The position numbers were made by a program, and so were the translations under genes. A DNA stretch of 54,430 nt, from assembly GCA_016780245.1 (NCBI GenBank), contig JADHME010000004.1, positions 1 through 54,430 of the forward strand, written 5' to 3'. Numbering within the stretch: position 1 is the stretch's first letter; the number at the start of each line of letters is the position of its first letter. This DNA is from Flavobacteriaceae bacterium. Its GTDB lineage: Bacteria; Bacteroidota; Bacteroidia; Flavobacteriales; Flavobacteriaceae. A model generated the notes under the pieces. It was given only the letters and a program-made list of their open reading frames with translations, was not told the DNA's origin and ran no database searches. Of the stretch, positions 1-10,103 are shown in pieces.

Positions 1-1243
1 GAACATTATCCTTTTTTTCAGCAATTTTACTTGCAATCTTAACTGCTTCATCTATTGACTCAGTTTCTACAATTATTTCAGATATTGGCTTAAATGTCTC
101 TAACAATTTTGTATTATCAATTCCTAAACATATTATTGCCTTAACTTTTTCTCTAACAATTGGTAATAATTCAGAATAGTCATTTCCTTTATCTACTCCT
201 CCTGCGATCCATACAGTTGGAGAAGTCATTGAATCTAAAGCAAAATATGCTGCATTTACATTAGTTGCTTTAGAGTCATTTATATAATTAACCCCTTGTA
301 TTCTTAAAAAATTCTCTAATCTGTGAGGAAGTCCCGAAAAACCCAATAAACTTTCTCTTATTATTTCATTTTCAATTTTTAATAAATCTGAAACTGTTAA
401 TGCAGCCATAGCATTAAGCAAATTGTGTCTTCCTTTTAATGCAAGTTCTTCTGTATTTATCATAATTGTTTTTTTTTTGTTTGACAGAATATTTTTTTTA
501 TTATTTATTAAGTTTTTGTTTTGATTTTCAATACCATATGAAATTCTTTTTACTGTTGACTTCTCATTATCTAATGCATCAACCAATTGATTATCATCAG
601 AGTTATAGATCAAATAGTCAGAGTTATCTTGATTTAAGATAATTTTCATTTTTGCGTCTATGTATTTACTAAAATCCAAATCATACCTATCTAGATGGTC
701 TTCCAGTACATTAGTAATCACTGATATATTTGGTTTAAAGTCTTTAATATCATCTAATTGAAAACTACTTATCTCTAATACATATATATCTTTATCTCCT
801 GAGAGCAACATTTTGGAGAAGCTATCACCAACATTTCCTGCAATGCCTACATTAAGACCTGCAGCCTTTAGAATATTATAAATTAAATTAGTAGTAGTTG
901 TTTTACCATTTGTACCAGTTATACATATTTTAAATGAATTTGAGTTAGTACTTGCAAATTCAATTTCAGAGATTATAGGAATTTCCAGGGATTTGATTTT
1001 AATGATTATATCAGCCGAATTTGGTATTCCAGGACTTTTAATTATTAAATCTGAAGATTGAATTTTATCAATGGAATGTTTATTTTCTTCATATTCAATT
1101 GAGTTATCTTCAAAAAGTAATTTTATATTATCATCTATTTGATTAATATCTGATACAAAAACGTTATAACCTTTTTTTGAAGCTAACATTGCTGCACCAA
1201 ACCCGCTTTCTCTAGCACCAAGTATTGTCACATTTTTTATCAT
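1..1243 (-). CDS. murD: UDP-N-acetylmuramoylalanine--D-glutamate ligase MurD (partial, C-terminus runs off window start)
   Basis: Minus-strand reading from ATG at 1243 gives [28 protein letters not shown]... and the Mur ligase P-loop GTNGKTTTT; start overlaps mraY stop; dcw context. Confidence 0.9.
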   Translation of the reverse strand, partial: MIKNVTILGARESGFGAAMLASKKGYNVFVSDINQIDDNIKLLFEDNSIEYEENKHSIDKIQSSDLIIKSPGIPNSADIIIKIKSLEIPIISEIEFASTNSNSFKICITGTNGKTTTTNLIYNILKAAGLNVGIAGNVGDSFSKMLLSGDKDIYVLEISSFQLDDIKDFKPNISVITNVLEDHLDRYDLDFSKYIDAKMKIILNQDNSDYLIYNSDDNQLVDALDNEKSTVKRISYGIENQNKNLINNKKNILSNKKKTIMINTEELALKGRHNLLNAMAALTVSDLLKIENEIIRESLLGFSGLPHRLENFLRIQGVNYINDSKATNVNAAYFALDSMTSPTVWIAGGVDKGNDYSELLPIVREKVKAIICLGIDNTKLLETFKPISEIIVETESIDEAVKIASKIAEKKDNV

Positions 1244-2451
1244 CTAATCTTAAGTGTTAATATTGTTAATAAGGCTAAAAAAATTCCGATTATCCAAAAT
1301 CTTGAAACAATTTTACTTTCGTGATATCCTGCCTTTTGATAATGATGATGAATTGGAGACATAAGAAAAATTCTCTTACCATGACCTAATCTTTTTTTAG
1401 TTATTTTAAAATATCCTACTTGTAAAATGACTGAAATAGCTTCAATTAAGAATACACCACAAAGAAGAGGAATCATTAATTCTTTTCTAATTAATATTGA
1501 AATGACTGCAATTAATCCTCCAACAGTAAGACTTCCTGTATCACCCATAAATATGGAAGCTGGATATGTATTATACCAAAGAAATCCAACTAAAGATCCT
1601 AGAAGAGAAGCTATAAATATTGTAATTTCTCCTACTCTAGGTATATACATAATATTCAAATAATCTGAAAAAATTATATTACCAGAAGTCCATGCAAAAA
1701 CTCCAAGAGTAAAAACGATAATTGCAGAAGATCCAGCTGAAAGTCCATCTAGACCATCTGTTAAATTGTTTGAATTTGAAACTGCAGTTACGATAAATAT
1801 TATTATTGGAATAAGAATTAACCATAACATATTTTCATTATTAAAAATAGCATTAGAAATAAGGGCATAGTCTAGCTCATTATTTTTAAAAAATGGAATT
1901 GTTGTTTTAAATGATTTTATCTCATTGGATTGGAAGTTTTCAATGCTGTTAGTATCATTTATCGAAGAAAACTCAACTATAGTTATATCGTTACTTGTTA
2001 ATAACATAATTCCAACAAAAATTCCTAGAATAGTTTGTCCAGCAATTTTGAATTTTCCTTTGAGACCTTTTTTGTCTTTCCTAAAGACCTTTATGTAATC
2101 ATCAATAAAACCTATAATTCCAAGTATAATTGTTGATATCAGTAATATTTTTATATAGATATTTTCAAGATTGGACATTAATAATACTGGAATAATAGTT
2201 CCAATAATTATTATTAGTCCACCCATTGTTGGTGTACCAGATTTTTCTTCTTCTCCTTCTAAACCTAATTTTCTTACATTCTCACCTATTTGTCTCTTTC
2301 TTAAATACTTAATGATTCTTTTACCAAAGACAACAGATATTATTAGTGAAATAATTACCGAGACGGCTGCCCTAAATGACAAATAATCAAATAGACTTGC
2401 TCCAGGGAGGTTATATTGAGTTTCAAGAAATTCAAATAGATAATATAACAT
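1240..2451 (-). CDS. mraY: phospho-N-acetylmuramoyl-pentapeptide-transferase MraY
   Basis: Track protein with [17 protein letters not shown] and FMGDTGSL motifs, multi-TM; between murE and murD. Confidence 0.97.
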   Translation of the reverse strand: MLYYLFEFLETQYNLPGASLFDYLSFRAAVSVIISLIISVVFGKRIIKYLRKRQIGENVRKLGLEGEEEKSGTPTMGGLIIIIGTIIPVLLMSNLENIYIKILLISTIILGIIGFIDDYIKVFRKDKKGLKGKFKIAGQTILGIFVGIMLLTSNDITIVEFSSINDTNSIENFQSNEIKSFKTTIPFFKNNELDYALISNAIFNNENMLWLILIPIIIFIVTAVSNSNNLTDGLDGLSAGSSAIIVFTLGVFAWTSGNIIFSDYLNIMYIPRVGEITIFIASLLGSLVGFLWYNTYPASIFMGDTGSLTVGGLIAVISILIRKELMIPLLCGVFLIEAISVILQVGYFKITKKRLGHGKRIFLMSPIHHHYQKAGYHESKIVSRFWIIGIFLALLTILTLKIR

Positions 2452-2453
2452 AC

Positions 2454-3911
2454 TTACTTATTAAAAATTTTTTTGGCTATTTTAAAATCATCAAACTTGA
2501 TTACTTTATTTTTCAATATTTGATAGTCTTCATGTCCTTTTCCTGCAATAAGAACTATATCTCCTTCTTCACTATTTTTTTTTGCTTCTTCAATTGCCTT
2601 GGATCTTTCAATCTCAACCAAAATTTTATTGTTGTTATAGTTTGATACTCCTGAAACTATATCTTTAATTATTGATTCTGGATTCTCTGATCTAGGATTA
2701 TCAGATGTAAAAATTACTTTATAACTAAGGTCTGAACATATCTTTCCAATCATGGACCTTTTAGCTTTATCTCTATCTCCACCACATCCAATTACCGTTA
2801 TTAAGTTTTGATTAGATTTTTTAATCTTATTAATTGTAGATAATACATTTTCAACTGCATCTGGTGTATGAGCATAATCAATTATTACCGTAACATTACT
2901 ATTTGATAGAAATGATTGAAGTCTTCCTTGAACGCTATTAAGCTCACTAATATTAGTTAAAAGATTTAATGAATCTATCTCATAAATTTTGCCAACTGAA
3001 TAAATTGCTAATACATTATAAGCATTAAACTCACCTATTAGTTTTGTCCAGATTTCACTATTTTCAATATTTAGCAACATTCCATTAAGTTGTTGTTCAA
3101 CTATTCTGCATGAAAAATTTGACTTAGACTTAATTGAATATGTATAAACTCTTGCAGAAGAATTTTGAGTCATGAATTTTCCATTCTTATCATCAATATT
3201 TATTAATGCAAATGAGTTTTTATTAAGAGTATCAAAAACCTCTTTTTTAGTATCTCTATAATCTTTAAATGTCTTATGGTAATCAATATGATCATGTGTT
3301 AAGTTTGTGTAAACAATTCCTTTAAAATCATTACCAAAAACTCTTTTTTGTTTAATTCCATGAGAAGAAACTTCAATGAAACAGACCTTGATGTTCCTTT
3401 TCACCATTTCGTTTAGATGGTGATTTAATAAAACAGGATCAGGAGTTGTATTTTTTGAATTTTCAGTAAATTCTTCATATTCAATACTTATAGTTGATAT
3501 TAGACCTGATTTAATCCCTTGATTATTGAAAAGTTTGTACAGCAGTGAGGTTATAGTAGTTTTACCGTTAGTTCCTGTTACTCCTATTAAATCTATTTTT
3601 GAAGAAGGATTGTCATATAAATTAGAAGAAATTGTGTAAAGAGCTGTTTTTGAACATTTAACCTTAATAAATACAATTTTATAATCATTGATTTTTTTTG
3701 GAAGTTTTTCACATACAACTACTGATGCGCCATTATTTATTGACTGATCTATATAATTATGACCATCTAAGTCATATCCTTTAATAGCAATGAATATATT
3801 ATTTTGTTTAATCTGTCTTGAATCAAAAGAAATTCCTGAGATACTAAGATTTGTATCACCATAAACTGAATCAATATTTACACCAAACAATATTTCTTTT
3901 AAATCTTTCAA
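2454..3911 (-). CDS. murE: UDP-N-acetylmuramyl-tripeptide synthetase MurE
   Basis: [11 protein letters not shown]-loop, [24 protein letters not shown] motifs; dcw context. Confidence 0.96.
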   Translation of the reverse strand: MKDLKEILFGVNIDSVYGDTNLSISGISFDSRQIKQNNIFIAIKGYDLDGHNYIDQSINNGASVVVCEKLPKKINDYKIVFIKVKCSKTALYTISSNLYDNPSSKIDLIGVTGTNGKTTITSLLYKLFNNQGIKSGLISTISIEYEEFTENSKNTTPDPVLLNHHLNEMVKRNIKVCFIEVSSHGIKQKRVFGNDFKGIVYTNLTHDHIDYHKTFKDYRDTKKEVFDTLNKNSFALINIDDKNGKFMTQNSSARVYTYSIKSKSNFSCRIVEQQLNGMLLNIENSEIWTKLIGEFNAYNVLAIYSVGKIYEIDSLNLLTNISELNSVQGRLQSFLSNSNVTVIIDYAHTPDAVENVLSTINKIKKSNQNLITVIGCGGDRDKAKRSMIGKICSDLSYKVIFTSDNPRSENPESIIKDIVSGVSNYNNNKILVEIERSKAIEEAKKNSEEGDIVLIAGKGHEDYQILKNKVIKFDDFKIAKKIFNK

Positions 3912-5692
3912 AATACTTCTGTAAGTTTATTCGTATTAATCTCAATCTCAATTGGAATATTATTCATAATTTTTTTTGCTACTTTTTTAAATACCGGAGC
4001 AGCTACAGTATTACCATAATAACCTTCAGATTTTTTTGGTTTATGAATGACAACAATTGATGAATATTTAGGATCATCTGCAGGAAAATAACCAACAAAA
4101 CTTGATATATATTGAGTTTCATCTTTAGTGTAATCAACTTGAGCTGTTCCTGTTTTACCAGCAATTTTTAGATCTTTATCATATATATTATTTGCGGTTC
4201 CCCATGGTTTTTCAACTACATTTAATAGCATCTTTTTAACTGATTTCAGTGTTTCTCTTGAAGAAATTGAAGGCATAATAATCTCTCTATCTATTTGGTA
4301 AATTGGTTTTTCTCCAATTGATCCAATACTATTTATGAAGCTTGGTTTAACCATTTCTCCATTATTAGCTACAGCATTATAGAAAGTAAGTTGTTGCAAA
4401 GGTGTTAAACTAACACCATAACCAAAGGCCATCCATGGAAGAGATATTCCATTCCAATTATCATCTGATGGATGAGGAATTTTTGGCTCACCCTCACCTA
4501 GAATATCGACTCCAATTTTTCTATCAATTTTCATATTGATAAGCCTATCAACAATTCTTTCAGGATTATCTTTATAATTATCATATATAAGCTTAACTAT
4601 TCCTGTATTAGATGATACTTCAAATGCTCTTGCAGCTGTAATCTTTCCATAACCCCTTCTATTTGAATCTTTTACTTCGTATTTGTTGTAAAATTTTAAG
4701 ATTCCATTTTCTGTATCAACTGAATCAGTGGGTTTTATCAATCCGTCCTCTAAAGCTGCAATCATAGTCATTAGTTTGAATGTAGATCCTGGCTCGTGAC
4801 TTTCACCCACAGCATAATTTAATCTTTCATAATATTTACCATCTTGGTTTACTCCAAGATTAGATATAGCTTTAATCTTACCTGTTTTGGTTTCCATTAC
4901 AATCATTGTTCCATGATCGGCTTCAAAATTTTCTAACTGATATAGTAGTTCATGATGAACAATATCCTGTATTTCAGTATCTATTGTTGTATGAATATCA
5001 TATCCTTGAACAGGATCCCTTTCATAATAAGAAGTCATTGGCTTCCATTGTCCATCAGCAATTTTTTGCATTAGTCTTAATCCACTTTTACCAGACAGAA
5101 ACTCAGAGTATGCTCCTTCTAAACCAACTCTAATGTAATTTCCAGATCTATCAACTTTTTCATATCCAATAGTTCTTTCTGCTACTTTACCTAGATGACT
5201 TTGTCTAGAATGACTCTCATTAATTATTAAACCTCCTTTATATAAACCTTGATTAAAAATTGGAAAAGATTTAATAAGATTCACATCTGAAATGGACATG
5301 TTTCTTCCAATTAATAAATATCTATTGTTGTTGAGTCTTGCCTTATTTAGATAATCTTTGAAATAGTTTTTTTCTTTATTGAAGAAGTTTGATAAATTAT
5401 TTGATAAGTCATCTAAACCTGAATTGTAAAGATTTTGACTTGGAATTTTTGAGTCCCATCTCAACTCGTACTTAGTAACAGTTGACACTATTAAATCACC
5501 ATTTTCAGAATAGATATTTCCTCTTGAAGACTCTACTTCAACATTTTTTATAGTTTCAATTAATACAGAGGGATCTTGTTCATGGGTATTTTGTAAGTAG
5601 AAAATCTTTCCAATAACAAAAAAAGAAAACAAAAGAAATAAGAAGAACACAATGTTCATTCTATTAATAATTCTTTTATCAGATTTTTTCAT
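3908..5692 (-). CDS. ftsI: cell division transpeptidase (class B PBP, FtsI-like)
   Basis: N-terminal TM, SxxK (GSTFKLM), SSN (SSNTG), KTGT (AGKTGTAQ) motifs; no PASTA domain at C-terminus. Confidence 0.95.
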   Translation of the reverse strand: MKKSDKRIINRMNIVFFLFLLFSFFVIGKIFYLQNTHEQDPSVLIETIKNVEVESSRGNIYSENGDLIVSTVTKYELRWDSKIPSQNLYNSGLDDLSNNLSNFFNKEKNYFKDYLNKARLNNNRYLLIGRNMSISDVNLIKSFPIFNQGLYKGGLIINESHSRQSHLGKVAERTIGYEKVDRSGNYIRVGLEGAYSEFLSGKSGLRLMQKIADGQWKPMTSYYERDPVQGYDIHTTIDTEIQDIVHHELLYQLENFEADHGTMIVMETKTGKIKAISNLGVNQDGKYYERLNYAVGESHEPGSTFKLMTMIAALEDGLIKPTDSVDTENGILKFYNKYEVKDSNRRGYGKITAARAFEVSSNTGIVKLIYDNYKDNPERIVDRLINMKIDRKIGVDILGEGEPKIPHPSDDNWNGISLPWMAFGYGVSLTPLQQLTFYNAVANNGEMVKPSFINSIGSIGEKPIYQIDREIIMPSISSRETLKSVKKMLLNVVEKPWGTANNIYDKDLKIAGKTGTAQVDYTKDETQYISSFVGYFPADDPKYSSIVVIHKPKKSEGYYGNTVAAPVFKKVAKKIMNNIPIEIEINTNKLTEVF

Positions 5693-5693
5693 A

Positions 5694-6002
5694 CTAGTCT
5701 CTTATGATAATTTTTACTGGTGGATTGTTAGAAGGATAAAAACCTTGTTCATTCAATTTAGACGTTACCTTAGACTCCATTTTCACATTCATTAAGTTTA
5801 TTTTTGTTGACACTGATATATTGTTTAAGTTATTTACCTCTTTATTTAACTCAGATATTTTAAAGACCTTTTGATCAGCACTGTGACTACTGAAGATGGT
5901 CATCATAATTAAAAAAGAAATAAACATTAACATTCTCCAATTTTTTCTAGAGTCTTTACCTGCTAGAAAGTCAATATTTATAAACGATAGAAAATTTTTC
6001 AT
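5694..6002 (-). CDS. ftsL: FtsL-like small bitopic division protein
   Basis: 102 aa, single TM then coiled-coil-like segment, between rsmH and ftsI; mostly positional. Confidence 0.7.
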   Translation of the reverse strand: MKNFLSFINIDFLAGKDSRKNWRMLMFISFLIMMTIFSSHSADQKVFKISELNKEVNNLNNISVSTKINLMNVKMESKVTSKLNEQGFYPSNNPPVKIIIRD

Positions 6003-6901
6003 ATTTTTTCAGCAATTCTGAGCTTAGCACTTCTTGATCTTTTATTATTATTTAATTCATCTTCAGATGGGGTAACTATTTTACCTATCTTCTTAAAAGA
6101 AGTCTTTATATTTCCATAAATATCACTTTCTACTTGTTGATTAAAACTTCCATTTTGAATATATCTTTTTACTAACCTGTCTTCTAGAGAATGGTATGAA
6201 ATACACACTAGCCTTCCTCCTTTATTTAAGAATTGTGATGAAGCTTCAAGTAATTTTTTTATTACTGAGAGTTCATCGTTAACTTCAATTCTTATAGCTT
6301 GAAAAATTTTAGCTAGAAACTTGTTATTATTCTTTGAAGGGGATATTGGTTTTAATATTCTTATTAAATCACCAGTTCTAACAATTTTTTGTTTTGACCT
6401 TTGACTGATAATTATTTGAGTAACTTTTTTATAATTTTTAAGCTCACCAAAATTTTTGAATATATAATTTAAGTCATCACTACTGTACTTATTTAATATT
6501 TGTTTTGCATCCTTTTTTTGATGCTTATTCATTCTCATATCAAGATCTGAATCAAATCTTATAGAAAATCCTCGTATTTGAGTATCAATTTGATATGATG
6601 AAATTCCAAAATCAGCAAGAAGACCATCTATTTTATCAATTTGCAGGTATTTAAGATGGTTATTTAAGTATTTAAAGTTTGATTTTATGAGCTTAAGTCG
6701 GTTATCATCAATTTGATTCTCTATTGCATCAGCATCTTGATCAAATGCTATAACCTTTCCAGACGAGTTAAGATGACTTAAAATCTCTTTAGTATGACCT
6801 CCCCCACCAAAAGTTGCATCAACATATACTCCGTTAGGTAAAATATTTAGTCCATTTATAGACTCTTTCAATAAAACCGGAACATGATATGTGTTATTCA
6901 T
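5999..6901 (-). CDS. rsmH: 16S rRNA (cytosine1402-N4)-methyltransferase RsmH
   Basis: HVPVLLKESINGL, DATFGGGGHT, GGRLVCISYHSLEDRLVKR motifs. Confidence 0.97.
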   Translation of the reverse strand: MNNTYHVPVLLKESINGLNILPNGVYVDATFGGGGHTKEILSHLNSSGKVIAFDQDADAIENQIDDNRLKLIKSNFKYLNNHLKYLQIDKIDGLLADFGISSYQIDTQIRGFSIRFDSDLDMRMNKHQKKDAKQILNKYSSDDLNYIFKNFGELKNYKKVTQIIISQRSKQKIVRTGDLIRILKPISPSKNNNKFLAKIFQAIRIEVNDELSVIKKLLEASSQFLNKGGRLVCISYHSLEDRLVKRYIQNGSFNQQVESDIYGNIKTSFKKIGKIVTPSEDELNNNKRSRSAKLRIAEKI

Positions 6902-7349
6902 CTTTATCTCCCATTACTTCTTCTGCTAAACTTCCAAAATCAAATTTTGCATCATCAATAGCATTTTCATAATATGTTTTGTCCCATATTTCAAGAATAT
7001 TTACTGCAGAGGATACAACTACTTCTTTTTTAATTTTTGCATGATTTATTAAATCCTTTGGAATTAAAATTCTTCCAGAAATATCTATATCAATCTGTCT
7101 AACACCAGCTGTAAATCTTCGAATGAAATCAATATTTTTTTTATTAAACCTGTTTAGTTTATTTATTCTTTCCATTAAGTCATCCCATTCTTTTAAAGGA
7201 TAGAGCTCTAAACACTGATTAAATACAGCTCTCTTTATTACAAAACCATTTTTAAGTTTATCGGATAGCTGTTTTTTAAGTGACATAGGAAGCAAGATTC
7301 TTCCTTTATCATCTGCTTTACATTCATATGTTCCAACAAAGTGTTGCAT
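6894..7349 (-). CDS. mraZ: transcriptional regulator MraZ
   Basis: Two AbrB-like repeats (FVGTYECKADDKGRILLPMSLKKQL; VRQIDIDISGRILIPKDL); first gene of dcw cluster. Confidence 0.96.
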   Translation of the reverse strand: MQHFVGTYECKADDKGRILLPMSLKKQLSDKLKNGFVIKRAVFNQCLELYPLKEWDDLMERINKLNRFNKKNIDFIRRFTAGVRQIDIDISGRILIPKDLINHAKIKKEVVVSSAVNILEIWDKTYYENAIDDAKFDFGSLAEEVMGDKDE

Positions 7350-7366
7350 TAACTGGTTGATTTACT

Positions 7367-7374
7367 CAAATATA
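7367..7374 (-). promoter_or_regulatory. Bacteroidota -7 box (TATATTTG) of mraZ/dcw promoter
   Basis: Reverse-strand TATATTTG matches TAnnTTTG; 17 nt before the mraZ ATG. Confidence 0.6.
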
Positions 7375-7380
7375 AAATTA

Positions 7381-7412
7381 TTTTACCACTTTTTACCACT
7401 TTTTACCACTTT
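7381..7412 (-). promoter_or_regulatory. three MraZ-box-like direct repeats (AAAGTGGTAA x3, 10-bp period)
   Basis: Reverse strand AAAGTGGTAAAAAGTGGTAAAAAGTGGTAAAA directly upstream of the mraZ -7 box; agrees with AAAGTGK-N3 MraZ boxes described in other bacteria. Confidence 0.8.
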
Positions 7413-7444
7413 GTTAATAAATTATTTTTTTTTTATTTATTAAC
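7413..7444. repeat. perfect 10-bp inverted repeat GTTAATAAAT-N12-ATTTATTAAC
   Basis: Read directly; loop TATTTTTTTTTT; adjoins MraZ boxes in the largest intergenic region. Confidence 0.8.
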
Positions 7445-7551
7445 CTGATTTACAATTAATTAAGATGTAAAAAAAATAGGTTATTCTTTATGTATATATT
7501 TGTTCTAAATCATTAAATTTTTTCATTAATTATTAAGCTGGAAAATTTTAA

Positions 7552-8334
7552 ATGCAGTATTTATTTATGGAGACAGAATTAATTAACGAAGGTGGCTTTA
7601 ACTATATTGAAAATGGGAATGGAAGACCTATTATAATACTTCATGGTCTTATGGGAGGCCTAAGTAATTTTAAAGGAGTGTATGACTATTTTCCAAGTGT
7701 AAAACATAAGGTTATAATCCCTGAACTTCCCGTTAATTCTACCCCCATTTTAAAAACAAATGTTGCAACTTTCTCAAAGTTTATTTTTGAGTTTATTCAG
7801 TATAAAAATTTAAAAGATGTAATCTTGTTGGGTAATTCATTAGGAGGTCATGTAGGGTTACTTTTTACAAGGGATTATCCTGAACTTGTAAGTGGTTTGA
7901 TAATAACCGGTAGTTCAGGATTATATGAAAAATCTATGATTGGTGATGGATATCCGAAAAGGGGTGATTATGAATATATAAAAACTAAAACTGAAGAGGT
8001 CTTTTATGACCCAAAGATTGCAACAAAAGAAATCGTTGATGATGTTTTTGCCAGTGTTAATGATAGAGAAAAATTAATAAGAACTTTATCGCTCGCAAAA
8101 AGTGCTATAAGACATAATATGGCAAAAGATCTTCCAAAAATGAATACTAAGACTTTAATTATCTGGGGTAAACAAGACTCTGTAACACCACCTAATGTTG
8201 CAGAAGATTTTAATAAACTTCTTCCAAATTCAGATTTATCTTGGATCGACAAATGTGGACATGCTCCAATGATGGAACATCCTAATGACTTCAATAAAAT
8301 TATGGAAGATTGGCTTTCTAAAAATAACTTATAA
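7552..8334 (+). CDS. alpha/beta hydrolase
   Basis: ILHGLMGG oxyanion region, GNSLGGH nucleophile elbow, D (GKQDSVTPP) and H (KCGHAPMMEHP) triad residues. Confidence 0.9.
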   Translation: MQYLFMETELINEGGFNYIENGNGRPIIILHGLMGGLSNFKGVYDYFPSVKHKVIIPELPVNSTPILKTNVATFSKFIFEFIQYKNLKDVILLGNSLGGHVGLLFTRDYPELVSGLIITGSSGLYEKSMIGDGYPKRGDYEYIKTKTEEVFYDPKIATKEIVDDVFASVNDREKLIRTLSLAKSAIRHNMAKDLPKMNTKTLIIWGKQDSVTPPNVAEDFNKLLPNSDLSWIDKCGHAPMMEHPNDFNKIMEDWLSKNNL

Positions 8335-8345
8335 TCTTCTTGATT

Positions 8346-8948
8346 ATGAAAATCATTAAGTCAGCATTTGAAAAAAGCAGTAGTAAGATTAGTGAGTGTC
8401 CAAAGGGGAGTTTACCTGAGTTTGCACTAGTAGGTAGATCAAATGTCGGAAAATCTTCATTGATTAACACGTTACTAAACAAAAAATCAATTGCAAAAAC
8501 ATCTTCAAAACCAGGAAAGACTCTTTTAATTAATCATTTTAAAATTAATGATAAACTTTATTTTGTGGATCTACCTGGGTATGGATATGCAAAAGCCTCA
8601 AAACAAATAATTAAAGAAATAAAACTAATTCACGAAAGTTATTTTAAAACGAGAAAACAACTTTTATTTACCTTTCTGTTAATTGACATTAGACACGACC
8701 TCCAAAAGGTTGATCTTGAATTCATGAAATATCTTAATAGCATGATGTGCCCTTTTGTTATTGTTTTTACAAAATCTGATAAAATTAAATCAGATTTAGT
8801 AAGTGAAAAAATTAAACTTTATAAAGACTCACTTCTAAGTTATTGGGAGGATTTACCTGACACTTTTGTTACTTCAGCGTGGAATAGTAAAGGTGTAGAT
8901 GAGATCTTAGAGTTTGTGAATCAATCAATTAAAAAATATACTATTTAG
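8346..8948 (+). CDS. engB: ribosome biogenesis GTP-binding protein YihA/YsxC (EngB)
   Basis: GRSNVGKSSLIN G1, DLPGYGYAKAS G3, TKSDK G4; ATG at 8346 preferred over the track's TTG at 8340. Confidence 0.95.
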   Translation: MKIIKSAFEKSSSKISECPKGSLPEFALVGRSNVGKSSLINTLLNKKSIAKTSSKPGKTLLINHFKINDKLYFVDLPGYGYAKASKQIIKEIKLIHESYFKTRKQLLFTFLLIDIRHDLQKVDLEFMKYLNSMMCPFVIVFTKSDKIKSDLVSEKIKLYKDSLLSYWEDLPDTFVTSAWNSKGVDEILEFVNQSIKKYTI

Positions 8949-9270
8949 TATCTTGATTAATTTTACTTTCAAATTTTTGAGAAAATTCATCAATAATTTT
9001 TATTAAATCCTCATTACCTATTGCTTTTGTAATAGTCTGATTCATTGATTTGAGTGTTTGAAGCATGAAAGTTTTCATTTCATCAATTGGCATTTCTTTT
9101 GTCCATAGATCCATTTTTAAAGTTTCCTTTTGTTTACTATCCCAAAATGAAAGAAATATTGCTTTTGAAAGCTGATCCTTTATTCCACCATCAGGTGCGG
9201 ACCACATTATTTCTTCAGGAATATTATTTTGATCTAATTTTACTTTAATTGTTATTTCTGTTTCTTTCAT
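8941..9270 (-). CDS. gldC: gliding motility protein GldC homolog
   Basis: 109 aa with EITIKVKLDQNNIPEEIMWSAPDGG...AIFLSFWDSKQKETLKMDLWTKEMPIDEMKTF, characteristic of GldC. Confidence 0.88.
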   Translation of the reverse strand: MKETEITIKVKLDQNNIPEEIMWSAPDGGIKDQLSKAIFLSFWDSKQKETLKMDLWTKEMPIDEMKTFMLQTLKSMNQTITKAIGNEDLIKIIDEFSQKFESKINQDTK

Positions 9271-9287
9271 TTAAATTTATTATGCAC

Positions 9288-9305
9288 TAGATTTGCACAA
9301 ATATA
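9288..9305. promoter_or_regulatory. head-to-head -7 boxes TAGATTTG-CA-CAAATATA for nadE (+) and gldC (-)
   Basis: Plus-strand TAGATTTG 9288-9295 and minus-strand TATATTTG 9298-9305, both matching TAnnTTTG. Confidence 0.5.
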
Positions 9306-9320
9306 ACCAAATACCATTTG

Positions 9321-10100
9321 ATGGAATACCCCAAAAAAGTTTCTGAACACATTGTGAGCTGGATTGATAATTATATTAATGAATCTGGAGTTAAAGGCAT
9401 AGTTGTAGGTGTATCAGGAGGAGTTGACTCAGCATTGACCTCAACTCTTTGTGCTGAGACTGGGCAAAATGTCCTATGTCTTGAAATGCCAATTTATCAA
9501 AATAAAGATCAAGTTTCAAGGTCTGAGAAGCATATAGATTGGTTAAAATCTAAGTATACAAATGTTACTTCAAAAAAAATAGAATTAGATAAAACATTTG
9601 AATCTTTTGTTAGCTCTGTACCTAATAATAGCTCAGATAAGCACGAACTTAGTTTAGCTAATACAAGATCTAGACTTAGAATGGTTACACTATACTATTT
9701 TTCTGCCTTAAATGATTATATTGTTGCCGGAACAGGAAACAGGGTTGAAGATTTTGGAATAGGTTTTTATACAAAATATGGTGACGGTGGTGTTGATATT
9801 AGCCCAATTGCTGATTTATTAAAATCAGAAGTGTTTAGTTTAGCTAGATTTCATAAAATTATTGATGAGATTATTGAAGCAGAACCAAATGACGGACTTT
9901 GGAATGACAACAGAAGCGATGAAGATCAGATTGGTGCATCTTATGAAGAAATTGAAACCGCAATGATCAATTTTGATAAAAATGAAGATTTATCTCATAG
10001 AGAAAAAGAGGTACTTAAAATATATAAGTCATTCAACAATGCAAATAAGCATAAAATGGACCCTATTCCAGTATGTAAAATACCAAAAGATTATCTATAA
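9321..10100 (+). CDS. nadE: NAD synthetase (NadE)
   Basis: GVSGGVDSALT PP-loop; AGTGNRVEDFGIGFYTKYGDGGVDISPIADL motif; ATG 9321 preferred over TTG 9318. Confidence 0.95.
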   Translation: MEYPKKVSEHIVSWIDNYINESGVKGIVVGVSGGVDSALTSTLCAETGQNVLCLEMPIYQNKDQVSRSEKHIDWLKSKYTNVTSKKIELDKTFESFVSSVPNNSSDKHELSLANTRSRLRMVTLYYFSALNDYIVAGTGNRVEDFGIGFYTKYGDGGVDISPIADLLKSEVFSLARFHKIIDEIIEAEPNDGLWNDNRSDEDQIGASYEEIETAMINFDKNEDLSHREKEVLKIYKSFNNANKHKMDPIPVCKIPKDYL

Positions 10101-10103
10101 GTT

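Noticed and set aside
1240-2451. Insertion in MraY between TM segments (about [10 protein letters not shown]...NNENML)
   Set aside because: An extended MraY loop is, to my knowledge, common in Bacteroidota; not notable without an alignment.
7413-7444. Inverted repeat as an intrinsic terminator
   Set aside because: Arms are almost entirely A/T, no gene ends here (flanking genes are divergent), so a terminator is unlikely; kept only as a possible regulatory repeat.
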